64,000 bases of DNA from Acidobacteriota bacterium. GTDB taxonomy: Bacteria; Acidobacteriota; Terriglobia; Terriglobales; Acidobacteriaceae. Shown here one piece after another: positions 1 through 7,180 of the stretch. The notes below the pieces were generated by a model. The model was given only the letters and a program-made list of their open reading frames with translations. It made no database searches and was not told the origin of the DNA. Within the stretch, counting starts at the first letter, position 1, and each line of letters starts with the position of its first letter. The stretch lies in assembly GCA_021804965.1 (NCBI GenBank), contig JAJZGG010000002.1, positions 35,347 through 99,346 of the forward strand, in the 5' to 3' direction. The position numbers were made by a program, and so were the translations under genes.

Positions 1-41
1 AAACAGGCGATAGAACTGCCTGGGGCAATGGCTGTGTGTCC

Positions 42-200
42 TCACACAACCATCACGATCCCGACGATCCCGAAGAGCACGAACCAGGCGATCCATCGAA
101 AGAATCACCAGACGAGGGTTGCGGCCAGTGGCGAGAGTGGCTGGACGGGTGGAGTTTCCAGCGGTTGTAGGCTTTGCAGGGAATCTTCCGAATCTGTCAT
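42..200 (-). pseudogene. Small membrane-protein ORF interrupted by an in-frame TGA
   Basis: An ATG at 200-198 has a good SD (GGGAGG, six bases upstream). It opens a 31-codon frame beginning MTDSEDSLQSLQ that ends at TGA 107-105. In the same frame the reading continues for 20 more codons as a very hydrophobic stretch (FFRWIAWFVLFGIVGIVMVV) and stops at TGA 44-42. The two parts together look like a 52-codon single-pass membrane protein whose Trp codon TGG became TGA. It lies downstream of the YIP1-family gene on the same strand. A mutation, a sequencing error or stop readthrough would all fit; no family is recognised. Bases 1-41 show nothing further. Confidence 0.4.
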
Positions 201-245
201 ACCGCGCCTCCCGTGGTGCTGGCCGCTGAGCCAGCTTGCTGGGGA

Positions 246-269
246 CGAGCTTGCCCGGGGGCAAGCTCG
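246..269. other. Perfect intergenic hairpin between the YIP1 gene and the small ORF
   Basis: CGAGCTTGCC and GGCAAGCTCG form a perfect ten-base-pair stem around a four-base loop (CGGG). There is no T-run on either side, so it is not a typical intrinsic terminator. It may stabilise or attenuate the minus-strand transcript that leaves the YIP1-family gene. Confidence 0.6.
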
Positions 270-316
270 CCGGGGGTGGAAACGCACTGCTGAAGAACGA
301 TATTCGCTACAACTTC

Positions 317-1072
317 TCAGGAAAATGCGACGCTGGCTCCAACGCCGATCAGCACCATCAAGATCCACCAGCCAAAGACCGCCGTCAGCCCGCTGCTGCG
401 CTTGGTGCGGGCCACCACAGACAGCCCGATGCCCATGAGCACCAGCGTCCACAGCATGACCAGGTCAACCTGGCTGGCCAGCGTATAGAAGGCCTTGGGC
501 GTATCCGTGGGATTCAGGTAATAGCCAAGGTTTGTGCCTGCGGGATTGTTGATCTGGAAGCCCTCGGGGTCCAGGCCTGCCATCAGCGCGAGAATGGCGA
601 GCAGAAATTTCAAGAGTCCGGGAAGGCCGGCGTACCAGGTGACGGCATATACCTGCCAGAAAGCGGCGCGGCCGCCAAAGACAAAATTGATGGTCCCCAG
701 CAGCACGGCAGCTTCAATGGCGGCAAAGAGCAACGTGAGGATGGGCATGCCCAGCCATACCCCCTGGGTGAAGCTGACGGCAATCTTTTCCGAGTTGGCG
801 CGTTGCTCCGGCGTCAGATTTTCCAATTGCTGTGCCTGCTTGGGGGCAAGCCGGAGGTTGTTTTCGTAGACCTGCTTCCAGCCCACCTTTGCCGTGACGG
901 AGAAATAAAAGAGATAGATCACGATCATGGTGAACAGGAAGGGCATCCACCAGGACGGGCGTCGAGCGATGGACTCAAAGACCTGAGTCGGCTTGTGAAA
1001 GACGCCGGGAACGCAGGCAGCGGGCGAGAGCAAGGCGGTAGGTTCAGGCGGGTTGGGCAGGGCGTCGTTCAA
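317..1072 (-). CDS. YIP1-family multi-pass membrane protein
   Basis: This 251-residue protein has a short proline-rich N-terminus, then a block reading GVFHKPTQVFESIARRPSWW that is typical of bacterial YIP1-domain proteins, followed by about five hydrophobic segments (near residues 42-60, 105-130, 140-165, 205-222 and 230-248). The start is TTG at 1072-1070, chosen because AAGGAG lies seven bases upstream. YIP1 proteins are inner-membrane proteins often found beside transport genes; the precise role of the bacterial members is unknown. A small interrupted ORF follows on the same strand. Confidence 0.75.
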   Translation of the reverse strand: MNDALPNPPEPTALLSPAACVPGVFHKPTQVFESIARRPSWWMPFLFTMIVIYLFYFSVTAKVGWKQVYENNLRLAPKQAQQLENLTPEQRANSEKIAVSFTQGVWLGMPILTLLFAAIEAAVLLGTINFVFGGRAAFWQVYAVTWYAGLPGLLKFLLAILALMAGLDPEGFQINNPAGTNLGYYLNPTDTPKAFYTLASQVDLVMLWTLVLMGIGLSVVARTKRSSGLTAVFGWWILMVLIGVGASVAFS

Positions 1073-1224
1073 GGGTAGTCTCCTTCAGCGCAGGAAATAG
1101 AAAGATTGGGAGAACAGAGGCATTGTAGCCTGAAATCGGGTCCAGCTTCGCATTTCCATGAACAGGCAGTTAAGATCAGGGGAGCGGTCATCCGGGCAGA
1201 TTTTGGATGGCAGGGATGGGGTTG

Positions 1225-2271
1225 ATGAACGAGCAGGCGATGCGATTGAAAACATTGGAGTTCCCTCAGGAGTTCTGTCCTGGCGCGCAGCAGGCCGTGG
1301 AGACCTGTCTGCGTGTGGAATCCTCCGAGAAAGTGACACTGATCTTCGATCGCATCACGGAGCCCATTGCCGCGTCCCTGGCCCAGGCGCTGGAGCGAGT
1401 GGGCTGCCGGTGGAATGCCTTCCTTTTGGAAGAGTTGGCGGAGCGGCCGCTGCAGGAGATGCCGTCTGCCGTTCTGGCGGATATGGAGTCCTCTGATGTC
1501 TCCATCTTTGCCGTGACCGTACAGCGTAACGAGTTGAAAAGCCGCATGCAGATGACCGATGTGGTGAATCGCCGCCGAATGCGCCACGCCCACATGGTGA
1601 ATATCACGCCGGAGATCATGTGCCAGGGCATGCGCGCGGACTATGCCCGAGTGGACCGGCTCTCCCAGCGGGTGATGGATCGCGTGACCCGTGCGCGACG
1701 GATTCGAGCAACAACCCCGGCAGGAACCGCCATCACCGCGGACCTGAATCCCGACTATCGTTGGTTGAAGACCAGCGGGATCATCAGCCGGGACAAATGG
1801 GGCAATTTGCCGGGCGGTGAGTGCTTTACGACCCCCGGCGAAGTGAATGGGCGGTTTGTCGTGGATGGGGTGGTGGGCGACTGGCTCTGCGCGCGCTATG
1901 GCTTGCTTGCCGATGCTCCCTTGACGATTGAGATTGCAGGCAACCGCGTGGTGGATTGTTCCAGCGCGAACAAGGCGTTGGAAGCGGATTTTCGGGCCTA
2001 TATCGCCACGGATGAGAATTCCAACCGCGTGGGCGAGTTTGCGATCGGGACGAATGTCGGCGTCGAGCGGGTCATCGGCAACATCCTGCAGGACGAGAAG
2101 TTTCCGGGCATCCATATCGCCTTTGGAAATCCCTACGGAGAGCACACCGGTGCCGCCTGGCGCTCCGGGACCCATATCGACGTGGTCGGGCTGAAGTTTG
2201 ATATCTGGCTGGAATATCAGGCCGGTGAAGAGCAGATCATGCGCGATGGCCGGTTTCTGATCGAAGATTAA
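1225..2271 (+). CDS. Aminopeptidase, peptidase family M29
   Basis: Family M29 (AmpS/AmpT, thermophilic metalloproteases) are cytoplasmic two-metal aminopeptidases. The expected ligand set is visible in the C-terminal half: Glu199 in PGGECFTTP, Glu271 in GEFAIGTN, His297 and Tyr304 in IHIAFGNPYG, and His317/Asp319 in SGTHID. With 348 residues it is somewhat shorter than most members (about 370-410), mainly at the N-terminus. ATG 1225 is preferred because AGGG and GGGG precede it; in-frame ATGs at 1207 and 1216 are possible. It runs divergently from the YIP1 gene and stands alone. Confidence 0.85.
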   Translation: MNEQAMRLKTLEFPQEFCPGAQQAVETCLRVESSEKVTLIFDRITEPIAASLAQALERVGCRWNAFLLEELAERPLQEMPSAVLADMESSDVSIFAVTVQRNELKSRMQMTDVVNRRRMRHAHMVNITPEIMCQGMRADYARVDRLSQRVMDRVTRARRIRATTPAGTAITADLNPDYRWLKTSGIISRDKWGNLPGGECFTTPGEVNGRFVVDGVVGDWLCARYGLLADAPLTIEIAGNRVVDCSSANKALEADFRAYIATDENSNRVGEFAIGTNVGVERVIGNILQDEKFPGIHIAFGNPYGEHTGAAWRSGTHIDVVGLKFDIWLEYQAGEEQIMRDGRFLIED

Positions 2272-2335
2272 CAAGATCGCGGGGAAGGACTCTGCGTCCT
2301 TGCAACGAATTGCCTGCAGGAGCATCTGAATTGGT

Positions 2336-3316
2336 ATGACCACACAACATTCTTTTGCACGGAAACGACTCGGAAACTCGGATCTTGAGCTGACGTCCAT
2401 TGGCTTCGGCGCGTGGGCAATTGGCGGCGGGAACTGGGAGTTTGCCTGGGGACCGCAGGACGATGAAGCCTCCATTGCGGCGATTCATGCCGCGCTGGAC
2501 ACGGGAATCAACTGGATTGACACGGCTGCCGTCTACGGACTGGGCCACTCGGAAGTGATTGTGGGCCGCGCGGTGAAGGGCTTGAGCGAAAAGCCGCTGA
2601 TCTTCACCAAGTGCTCGATGCGCTGGGATGGGGAACGGAAGATCTATCGCTCGCTGAAGGCTGCCAGCGTGGCGGAGGAGCTGGACCAGTCGCTGCGGCG
2701 ATTGGGCGTGGAGACGATTGATCTCTACCAGATTCACTGGCCAAATCCGGAGACGGAAATCGAAGAGGGCTGGGCGGAGCTGGCCCGGCAACAGAAGGCC
2801 GGCAAAATCCGCTGGATCGGTGTCTCCAACTTCAACGTGGACCAACTGAAGCGGGCACAGTCGATTGCTCCTGTCACCAGTCTTCAGCCGCCCTACTCCA
2901 TGCTGCGCCCCGCCGTGGGCGAGTCCATCCTGCCCTACTGCCTGGAGCAGGGGATTGGCGTCATCAACTACTCGCCCATGGTCAGCGGTCTGCTCACCGG
3001 GCGGATGACCGCAGAGCGCGTCGCTCAGATGCCGGCCGATGACTGGCGCCGCCGGGCGGTGGAGTTCAATGAGCCCAGACTGAGCCGGAATCTTCGTCTG
3101 GTGGAGCTTCTCCGCTCCATTGGCAAACCGCATGGAGTGGAACCCGGTGTGGTTGCCATCGCCTGGACGCTGCACAATCCGGCAGTGACTGCGGCGATTG
3201 TGGGTGGGCGCAGCCCGGAGCAGGTGAAGGGCGTGGCTCCGGCACTCAGCTTCCGCCTGCAGGACGAGGAGTATGCACAGATTCAGCGCTTTCTGGCAGA
3301 GAACCCTGTCGCTTGA
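2336..3316 (+). CDS. Aldo/keto reductase
   Basis: A 326-residue single-domain (beta/alpha)8 oxidoreductase of the AKR superfamily, expected to reduce carbonyls with NADPH in the cytoplasm. The catalytic tetrad is visible as Asp62 and Tyr67 (WIDTAAVYGLGHSE), Lys92 (LIFTKCS) and His134 (YQIHWP). The C-terminal cofactor region is present (AAIVGGRSPEQV). Similarity is to general-stress or auxin-like AKRs, and the substrate cannot be told. It is monocistronic and ends at a strong bidirectional terminator. Confidence 0.88.
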   Translation: MTTQHSFARKRLGNSDLELTSIGFGAWAIGGGNWEFAWGPQDDEASIAAIHAALDTGINWIDTAAVYGLGHSEVIVGRAVKGLSEKPLIFTKCSMRWDGERKIYRSLKAASVAEELDQSLRRLGVETIDLYQIHWPNPETEIEEGWAELARQQKAGKIRWIGVSNFNVDQLKRAQSIAPVTSLQPPYSMLRPAVGESILPYCLEQGIGVINYSPMVSGLLTGRMTAERVAQMPADDWRRRAVEFNEPRLSRNLRLVELLRSIGKPHGVEPGVVAIAWTLHNPAVTAAIVGGRSPEQVKGVAPALSFRLQDEEYAQIQRFLAENPVA

Positions 3317-3331
3317 ACTCGCAATTCATCA

Positions 3332-3373
3332 CAAAGAGCAACGCCCCAGCCTTGGCTGGGGCGTTGCTCTTTG
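3332..3373. terminator. Bidirectional intrinsic terminator
   Basis: A perfect 19-base-pair stem with a four-base loop (CTTG), flanked by AAA on the left and TTT on the right, sits between the convergent aldo/keto reductase gene and the hypothetical gene at 3392. It can terminate both transcripts. Confidence 0.9.
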
Positions 3374-3391
3374 CAGCGTGAGACGCGCGGA

Positions 3392-3919
3392 TTACATGGC
3401 AGCTACAAAGCTGGGCAGCTGCAGAGCGGCATGCTCCTGCATGATCCGGGTGAGGCGTGCAGCCATCAGGACGTAAGTTTCCGCAGCGCGCCAGGCATTG
3501 ACGCGAACTCCGGCAGTGGCAGAGCTGACCGCATACTGCGCGATGGCCATCAGAACACAAAGGCGAATCTGCATGGCATCGGTACGGATCGACTCAAGAA
3601 GCAGTGGATCAACGGGGTTGTCGGGGGAGGCGTGTTTCGCTGCATAATCCGCCATCTCCAGCAGGACCCGGGCGTTCTGGTGCATGACCCACAGACCGAA
3701 AGGTCCGTTGACCTTGTCCCAGATGTCGTGGTGGGTGGCGGTAAGGCCCTCATTCCACAGCAGATGATCTGCCACGGTGTGAGCGCTCCAGTCCGTGCGA
3801 AGCTGGCAGAGAAGCTGATCCCAGCTCTTGATATTGCGGCGGCGCATGCTGCCCCGCCACTTGGCGAGATACAGCAGCAAGGCACCGAGGAAGATAACCT
3901 GAAGTAACGGCAGCAACAT
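3392..3919 (-). CDS. Hypothetical membrane-anchored protein
   Basis: 175 residues, no family recognised. An N-terminal hydrophobic segment (LLPLLQVIFLGALLLYLAKW) followed by basic residues (RGSMRRRN) predicts one membrane anchor with the helical remainder in the cytoplasm. The soluble part is rich in Trp, His and Ala and looks all-alpha. ATG 3919 is preferred since AGGGGA lies seven bases upstream; an in-frame TTG at 3925 is less likely. The gene starts a few bases after the stop of the membrane-protein gene at 3931, so the two probably share a transcript. Confidence 0.6.
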   Translation of the reverse strand: MLLPLLQVIFLGALLLYLAKWRGSMRRRNIKSWDQLLCQLRTDWSAHTVADHLLWNEGLTATHHDIWDKVNGPFGLWVMHQNARVLLEMADYAAKHASPDNPVDPLLLESIRTDAMQIRLCVLMAIAQYAVSSATAGVRVNAWRAAETYVLMAARLTRIMQEHAALQLPSFVAAM

Positions 3920-3930
3920 TACCAAATCCC

Positions 3931-4716
3931 CTAACGATGATTGTATTTGCCCGGTTTCTTCTTGACAGCAGTTTCAAGCGCAAGTCGATCCGCTTGAAGT
4001 GATCCTCCTATTGATACCAGAAAACGCATCATTTGTGGGCTGATTTTTCGAGCTTCAGGCTCTTTTTGCGCAAAACTGACCACCCAATAGGCCAGTGTAC
4101 CAAGGTAACCAAACGAGGTTACCAGGTCGAGCCAGTGGTATTGCGGACCAACCGCCTGATGGGTGTGGAGTACCCATATCACCAGAGAAAGAATGGAATA
4201 AAAGCCTAGACCGGAAGCGATCTGGAGTTCGCGATCCCTCCAACCGATGGAAAGAAACTGACTGAAGGCTACAAGGGCAAGCAAAACTATAACTCGAAGC
4301 AAAGAAATAGTTTGTTGAATGATGACGAGTTCGTATCCGTGCGTGCTGAGTCCAGTTGGCACAGTAAATCCTGCCAAAGGCCAGCAAATCAAGCTTAGAA
4401 CGACCAAAAGGCCCGGTACGAACCAGGCGACACCCTTTGGCAGAGATGTCCGAATGGGACGAAGTACAGCCCAGCCAAGCTCCAACAGCACAAAAAACTG
4501 AAGTACGGAATCGATGGAAATTTCAACGATATAGTTCTTCAGATTGTCTTGATATATCTGCGGAAATAACAAAAAACTGAGATCACTCAGGATCGTCCAC
4601 AACAGATAGACGAAGAATGTGGGATATTTTCTCCACGATCTTCGCCAGAGCAGGACGGAACAGACCAATATCTCACCGGCCACGCTTGCTATTACGGTCT
4701 GAACATCTTGAATCAT
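3931..4716 (-). CDS. Hypothetical polytopic membrane protein
   Basis: About 261 residues with around seven hydrophobic helices, for example VIASVAGEILVCSVLLW, FFVYLLWTILSDLSFLLF, VAWFVPGLLVVLSLICWPLA and VIVLLALVAFSQFLSIGW, and a charged C-terminal tail (PEARKISPQ...KKKPGKYNHR). The arrangement resembles membrane proteins common in acidobacterial genomes that have no assigned role; I recognise no named family. The start is uncertain: ATG 4716 lacks a clear SD, while TTG 4770 has AGGA only three bases away. The gene is visibly richer in A+T than its neighbours. Confidence 0.6.
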   Translation of the reverse strand: MIQDVQTVIASVAGEILVCSVLLWRRSWRKYPTFFVYLLWTILSDLSFLLFPQIYQDNLKNYIVEISIDSVLQFFVLLELGWAVLRPIRTSLPKGVAWFVPGLLVVLSLICWPLAGFTVPTGLSTHGYELVIIQQTISLLRVIVLLALVAFSQFLSIGWRDRELQIASGLGFYSILSLVIWVLHTHQAVGPQYHWLDLVTSFGYLGTLAYWVVSFAQKEPEARKISPQMMRFLVSIGGSLQADRLALETAVKKKPGKYNHR

Positions 4717-4907
4717 GCTTGTAATACAAATACGACTTTGGCAGATCAGAAGTTCAATTGCTGTAGACAAATATCCTGATTCATATAGTCAACCACGCTA
4801 CGACTATTGAATTGAGCATCAAGATATTAGGCGGAGCCGCGAGAATTAAAGCACTTGCGGTGATCGTATCGAACCTCTGTGTGCAGCTAAAAATTTGATC
4901 GCTCGAG

Positions 4908-5087
4908 TTAGCCTTTAGTTGTCGGCAGAGGGGAAGGGATTCCGGGGCCGAAGTTGCTGGCAGCGAAGCCTTTGGTTGTCGGCAGAGGGGAAGGGATTCC
5001 AGGGCCGAAGCTCGGACTCGCGAAGGCGGCGGACGAGGTGAGGGTGAGGGCGGTGACGGCGGCGAGGTGAATGAGATTGAGCTTCAT
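4908..5087 (-). CDS. Small secreted tandem-repeat peptide (59 residues)
   Basis: A strong SD (AGGAG, eight bases upstream) precedes ATG 5087-5085. Residues 1-23 form a typical Sec signal peptide (MKLNLIHLAAVTALTLTSS, then AAFA as cleavage site). The mature 36 residues consist of two copies of FGPGIPSPLPTTKG with period 19 (residues 27-40 and 46-59), separated by FAASN. The mature part has no acidic residue, no cysteine, and is rich in Pro, Gly, Thr and Ser. The peptide ends exactly at the second repeat. It is divergent from the ATP-grasp-like gene at 5342. I recognise no family; a modified peptide or a secreted structural peptide are both possible. Confidence 0.7.
   Translation of the reverse strand: MKLNLIHLAAVTALTLTSSAAFASPSFGPGIPSPLPTTKGFAASNFGPGIPSPLPTTKG
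4911..5009 (-). repeat. Two 42-bp direct repeats, period 57 bp, inside the small peptide gene
   Basis: The two copies lie at 4968-5009 and 4911-4952. They encode identical 14-residue units. They differ at only two positions, both synonymous (a Pro codon CCT/CCC and a Thr codon ACC/ACT). Confidence 0.85.
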
Positions 5088-5120
5088 GGGGTGATCTCCT
5101 GGATCGAAAAGAATGTCAGT

Positions 5121-5170
5121 GTTTGGCGGTGCGCCAAACTAAGGCAAGGGTAACCCAAAAGTGGTAACCA
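5121..5170. promoter_or_regulatory. Inverted-repeat elements in the divergent promoter region
   Basis: Three symmetric elements lie close together between the peptide gene (start 5087, minus) and the ATP-grasp-like gene (start 5342, plus). GTTTGGCG-GTG-CGCCAAAC is a perfect eight-base inverted repeat at 5121-5139. GGGTAACCC at 5148-5156 and TGGTAACCA at 5162-5170 are odd-centred palindromes of the same GGTAACC core spaced 14 bases centre to centre. They could be operators or part of the peptide leader RNA. The rest of 5171-5341 is AT-rich and shows no other gene. Confidence 0.4.
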
Positions 5171-5341
5171 GAATGATGCTTTTTGGTAATTTTTTTCGTG
5201 TTGAGAGTTTGGTTACGGGTTGTTTTCAAGGGCTAAATTCGGTTTTCATGGGATGCATTCGGAGGCTGGTCGCGGACGTGTGGAGTGAGCCTTCGGGTAC
5301 TCTGGCAGGAAGCGGCTTTCTGGTGCCGGTATGGGGGACGG

Positions 5342-6658
5342 ATGATCGAGCAGCTTCGTAGGGAATTCCTCGCGGGCTTTCACTTGGAGGCCTATCAGGA
5401 ACTTCTGGTTGAACTGGAACGGACCTGCGGTACGCTCATTCGCTTTCGCGTGGCCGAGACGCCGGTCTTTTTCCCGGCGAGTCTGCTGGAGAATCTGGCG
5501 GAGACCGGGCGGGAGTTGACCGAGCGCCTGCTGGCCAGCCAAACCTATCTTGCCGCTGCCGAGCAGGAGATTCCTCCGGGATATCGGGTTGCAGGCCGGT
5601 CCTCGCATCCGAACTTTATGACGGCAGATTTTGCGCTGGTGCGTGGGAGATCGGGAGAACTGGAGCCAAGGCTGGTGGAGCTGCAGGCTTTCCCCTCGGT
5701 GTTTGGCTATCAGGCGGAGCTGGCAAAGGGCTATCGGCGGGCATTTGGACTGGATCCGAATCTCGAGATCTTTCTGAGCGGACTGACCGAGGATGGCTAT
5801 TGGAATCTGCTGCGGGAGACGATTGTTGGCCGGCATGATCCTTCCGAGGTTGTGCTGACGGAGGTGGATCCTGAGAACCAGAAGACACTGCCGGATTTCC
5901 GGGTAACGGCCCATCGACTGGGCATTGCTGTGGTGGACATCACGCGACTGGAGGCGGTCGGCAGGCGCCTGGCCTATCGCGATGCCAGTGGGCGCCAAGT
6001 CCTGATTCGTCGCATTTACAACCGGGCGATCGCCGATGAGATGATGGCGCGGCAGATTCGGCCGGGTGTGGATCTGGAGGCGGAATGGGATGTGGAGTGG
6101 GCCGGGCATCCGAACTGGTACTTCCGCGTGAGCAAGTTTGCGCTGCCCTGGCTGAGCGGAACGGTGAGCGGCGACGTCAAGGCGCATGCCTGCGTGCCGC
6201 CGGCAGCATTTCTGGATGATTTTCTGGAGGGTGCAGGATATCTGGCGCTGCAGCAGGCGGGTGTGCCCCTGCCGGAACTGACCCAATCTGAGACAGTATT
6301 TGAGCATCTGCTGCTGAAGCCGCTCTATTCCTTCGCCGGAAAGGGAATTGTCTTTTCGCCGACTCTTGCCGAATTGCAATCCATTTCTCCGAAGGAGCGC
6401 AGGCAATATCTGGTGCAGCAGAGGATGCAGTTTGAGCCGACGGTGGAAACGCCCGCGGGGAGAACGCAGGCGGAAATCCGCATTCTGTATGCCTGGCCGG
6501 AGGATGGAGCCATGACTGCGGCGATCAGTCTGGTGCGCCTGGGTCGAGGCCGGATGATGGGCGTGGATCACAACCGGGACCTGGAATGGGTGGGAGCATC
6601 GGCGGCTTTTGGGGTCCGCAATGCGCAAAAACTTGAAAAAAGTACACCTTTTCGGTAG
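5342..6658 (+). CDS. ATP-grasp-like ligase of unknown substrate
   Basis: The 438-residue protein has no signal peptide and no recognised family name. Its C-terminal part carries ATP-grasp-like signatures: Lys326 in LLLKPLYSFAGKGI with a glycine loop at 332-336, a hinge-like VQQRMQFEP near 359-366, an acidic Glu378 in AEIRILYAW, and a final strand with basic/metal-ligand residues (GRMMGVDHNRD, about 404-413). The N-terminal half holds a conserved-looking LVELQAFPSVFGYQ (111-124). ATG 5342 follows GGGGGACGG; an upstream in-frame GTG at 5285 is possible. Known ATP-grasp enzymes join a carboxylate to an amine or hydroxyl using ATP. The divergent neighbour is the small repeat peptide, which could be substrate or product-linked; this is inference. 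Confidence 0.55.
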   Translation: MIEQLRREFLAGFHLEAYQELLVELERTCGTLIRFRVAETPVFFPASLLENLAETGRELTERLLASQTYLAAAEQEIPPGYRVAGRSSHPNFMTADFALVRGRSGELEPRLVELQAFPSVFGYQAELAKGYRRAFGLDPNLEIFLSGLTEDGYWNLLRETIVGRHDPSEVVLTEVDPENQKTLPDFRVTAHRLGIAVVDITRLEAVGRRLAYRDASGRQVLIRRIYNRAIADEMMARQIRPGVDLEAEWDVEWAGHPNWYFRVSKFALPWLSGTVSGDVKAHACVPPAAFLDDFLEGAGYLALQQAGVPLPELTQSETVFEHLLLKPLYSFAGKGIVFSPTLAELQSISPKERRQYLVQQRMQFEPTVETPAGRTQAEIRILYAWPEDGAMTAAISLVRLGRGRMMGVDHNRDLEWVGASAAFGVRNAQKLEKSTPFR

Positions 6659-6792
6659 GCAGATACCCCAAAAGGATGATTGTTTTCGGTACCTTGGATA
6701 CAGTACTTTTGGGTTGATGCAGAAACTTTGGTTTTCTCGCAGCGACCAAAGGGTTCGATACAGTGTCTCCTAGGAGGCGCTGACGGGATTCT

Positions 6793-7152
6793 ATGGACGA
6801 ATCAAAACCATGGTTCAAGGACGTGTTAAAGATTGCGCAACCGGAAAAAAGCCCGGGTGTGCGATCGGCGGTACGGTTTCCGTTGCAGCTTACAGCCATT
6901 CTTACCGTGAATGGGCGAGAGCTGGAAGCGAAGACGGAGAATGTATCGGCAAATGGAATTTCCCTATGGATCGCTGAACGCGTGATGCCGGGGCAGGAAA
7001 TTCGATTCCAGCTGAAGATGCAGGGCGACGTACTGGGGACAACGAGGGATGTTCTTGTGACCTGTGAGGGACGTGTGGTTCGCTGTGAGGCGGTGGACGA
7101 CGCATTTCAGGTGGCAGCCACAATCGATGCGTATCAGTTTTCCGAACCCTAG
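6793..7152 (+). CDS. PilZ-domain protein (c-di-GMP receptor)
   Basis: A 119-residue single PilZ domain. Both c-di-GMP binding motifs are present: RxxxR as RSAVR near residues 24-28 and NxSxxG as NVSANG near 53-58, followed by the expected beta-barrel pattern. PilZ domains bind cyclic di-GMP and act through partner proteins. It is 28 bases upstream of the NarL-like regulator and likely co-transcribed with it. The 134-base gap before it is AT-rich, has two GATACAGT copies and an AGGAGG placed rather far (about 15 bases) from the ATG. Confidence 0.85.
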   Translation: MDESKPWFKDVLKIAQPEKSPGVRSAVRFPLQLTAILTVNGRELEAKTENVSANGISLWIAERVMPGQEIRFQLKMQGDVLGTTRDVLVTCEGRVVRCEAVDDAFQVAATIDAYQFSEP

Positions 7153-7180
7153 CGTGGAGAATCCGGTGACGGGGCAGACA

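Noticed and set aside
1069..2475. 468-codon minus-strand frame opposite the M29 aminopeptidase
   Set aside because: Antisense shadow with low-complexity His/Arg/Gln composition and no family motif; the plus frame has all M29 ligands.
5161..5361. 66-codon plus-strand frame in the divergent promoter region
   Set aside because: It overlaps the ligase start, has no SD and no family features.
5246..6628. 460-codon minus-strand frame opposite the ATP-grasp-like gene
   Set aside because: Composition is His/Arg/Gln-rich and unstructured, as in other antisense shadows here; no SD or domain.
6659..6792. c-di-GMP riboswitch upstream of the PilZ gene
   Set aside because: The GEMM core motifs could not be found in the 134-base gap.
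7064..7180. Longer N-terminus for the NarL-like regulator
   Set aside because: It overlaps the PilZ gene in another frame and adds no family sequence; ATG 7181 fits better.
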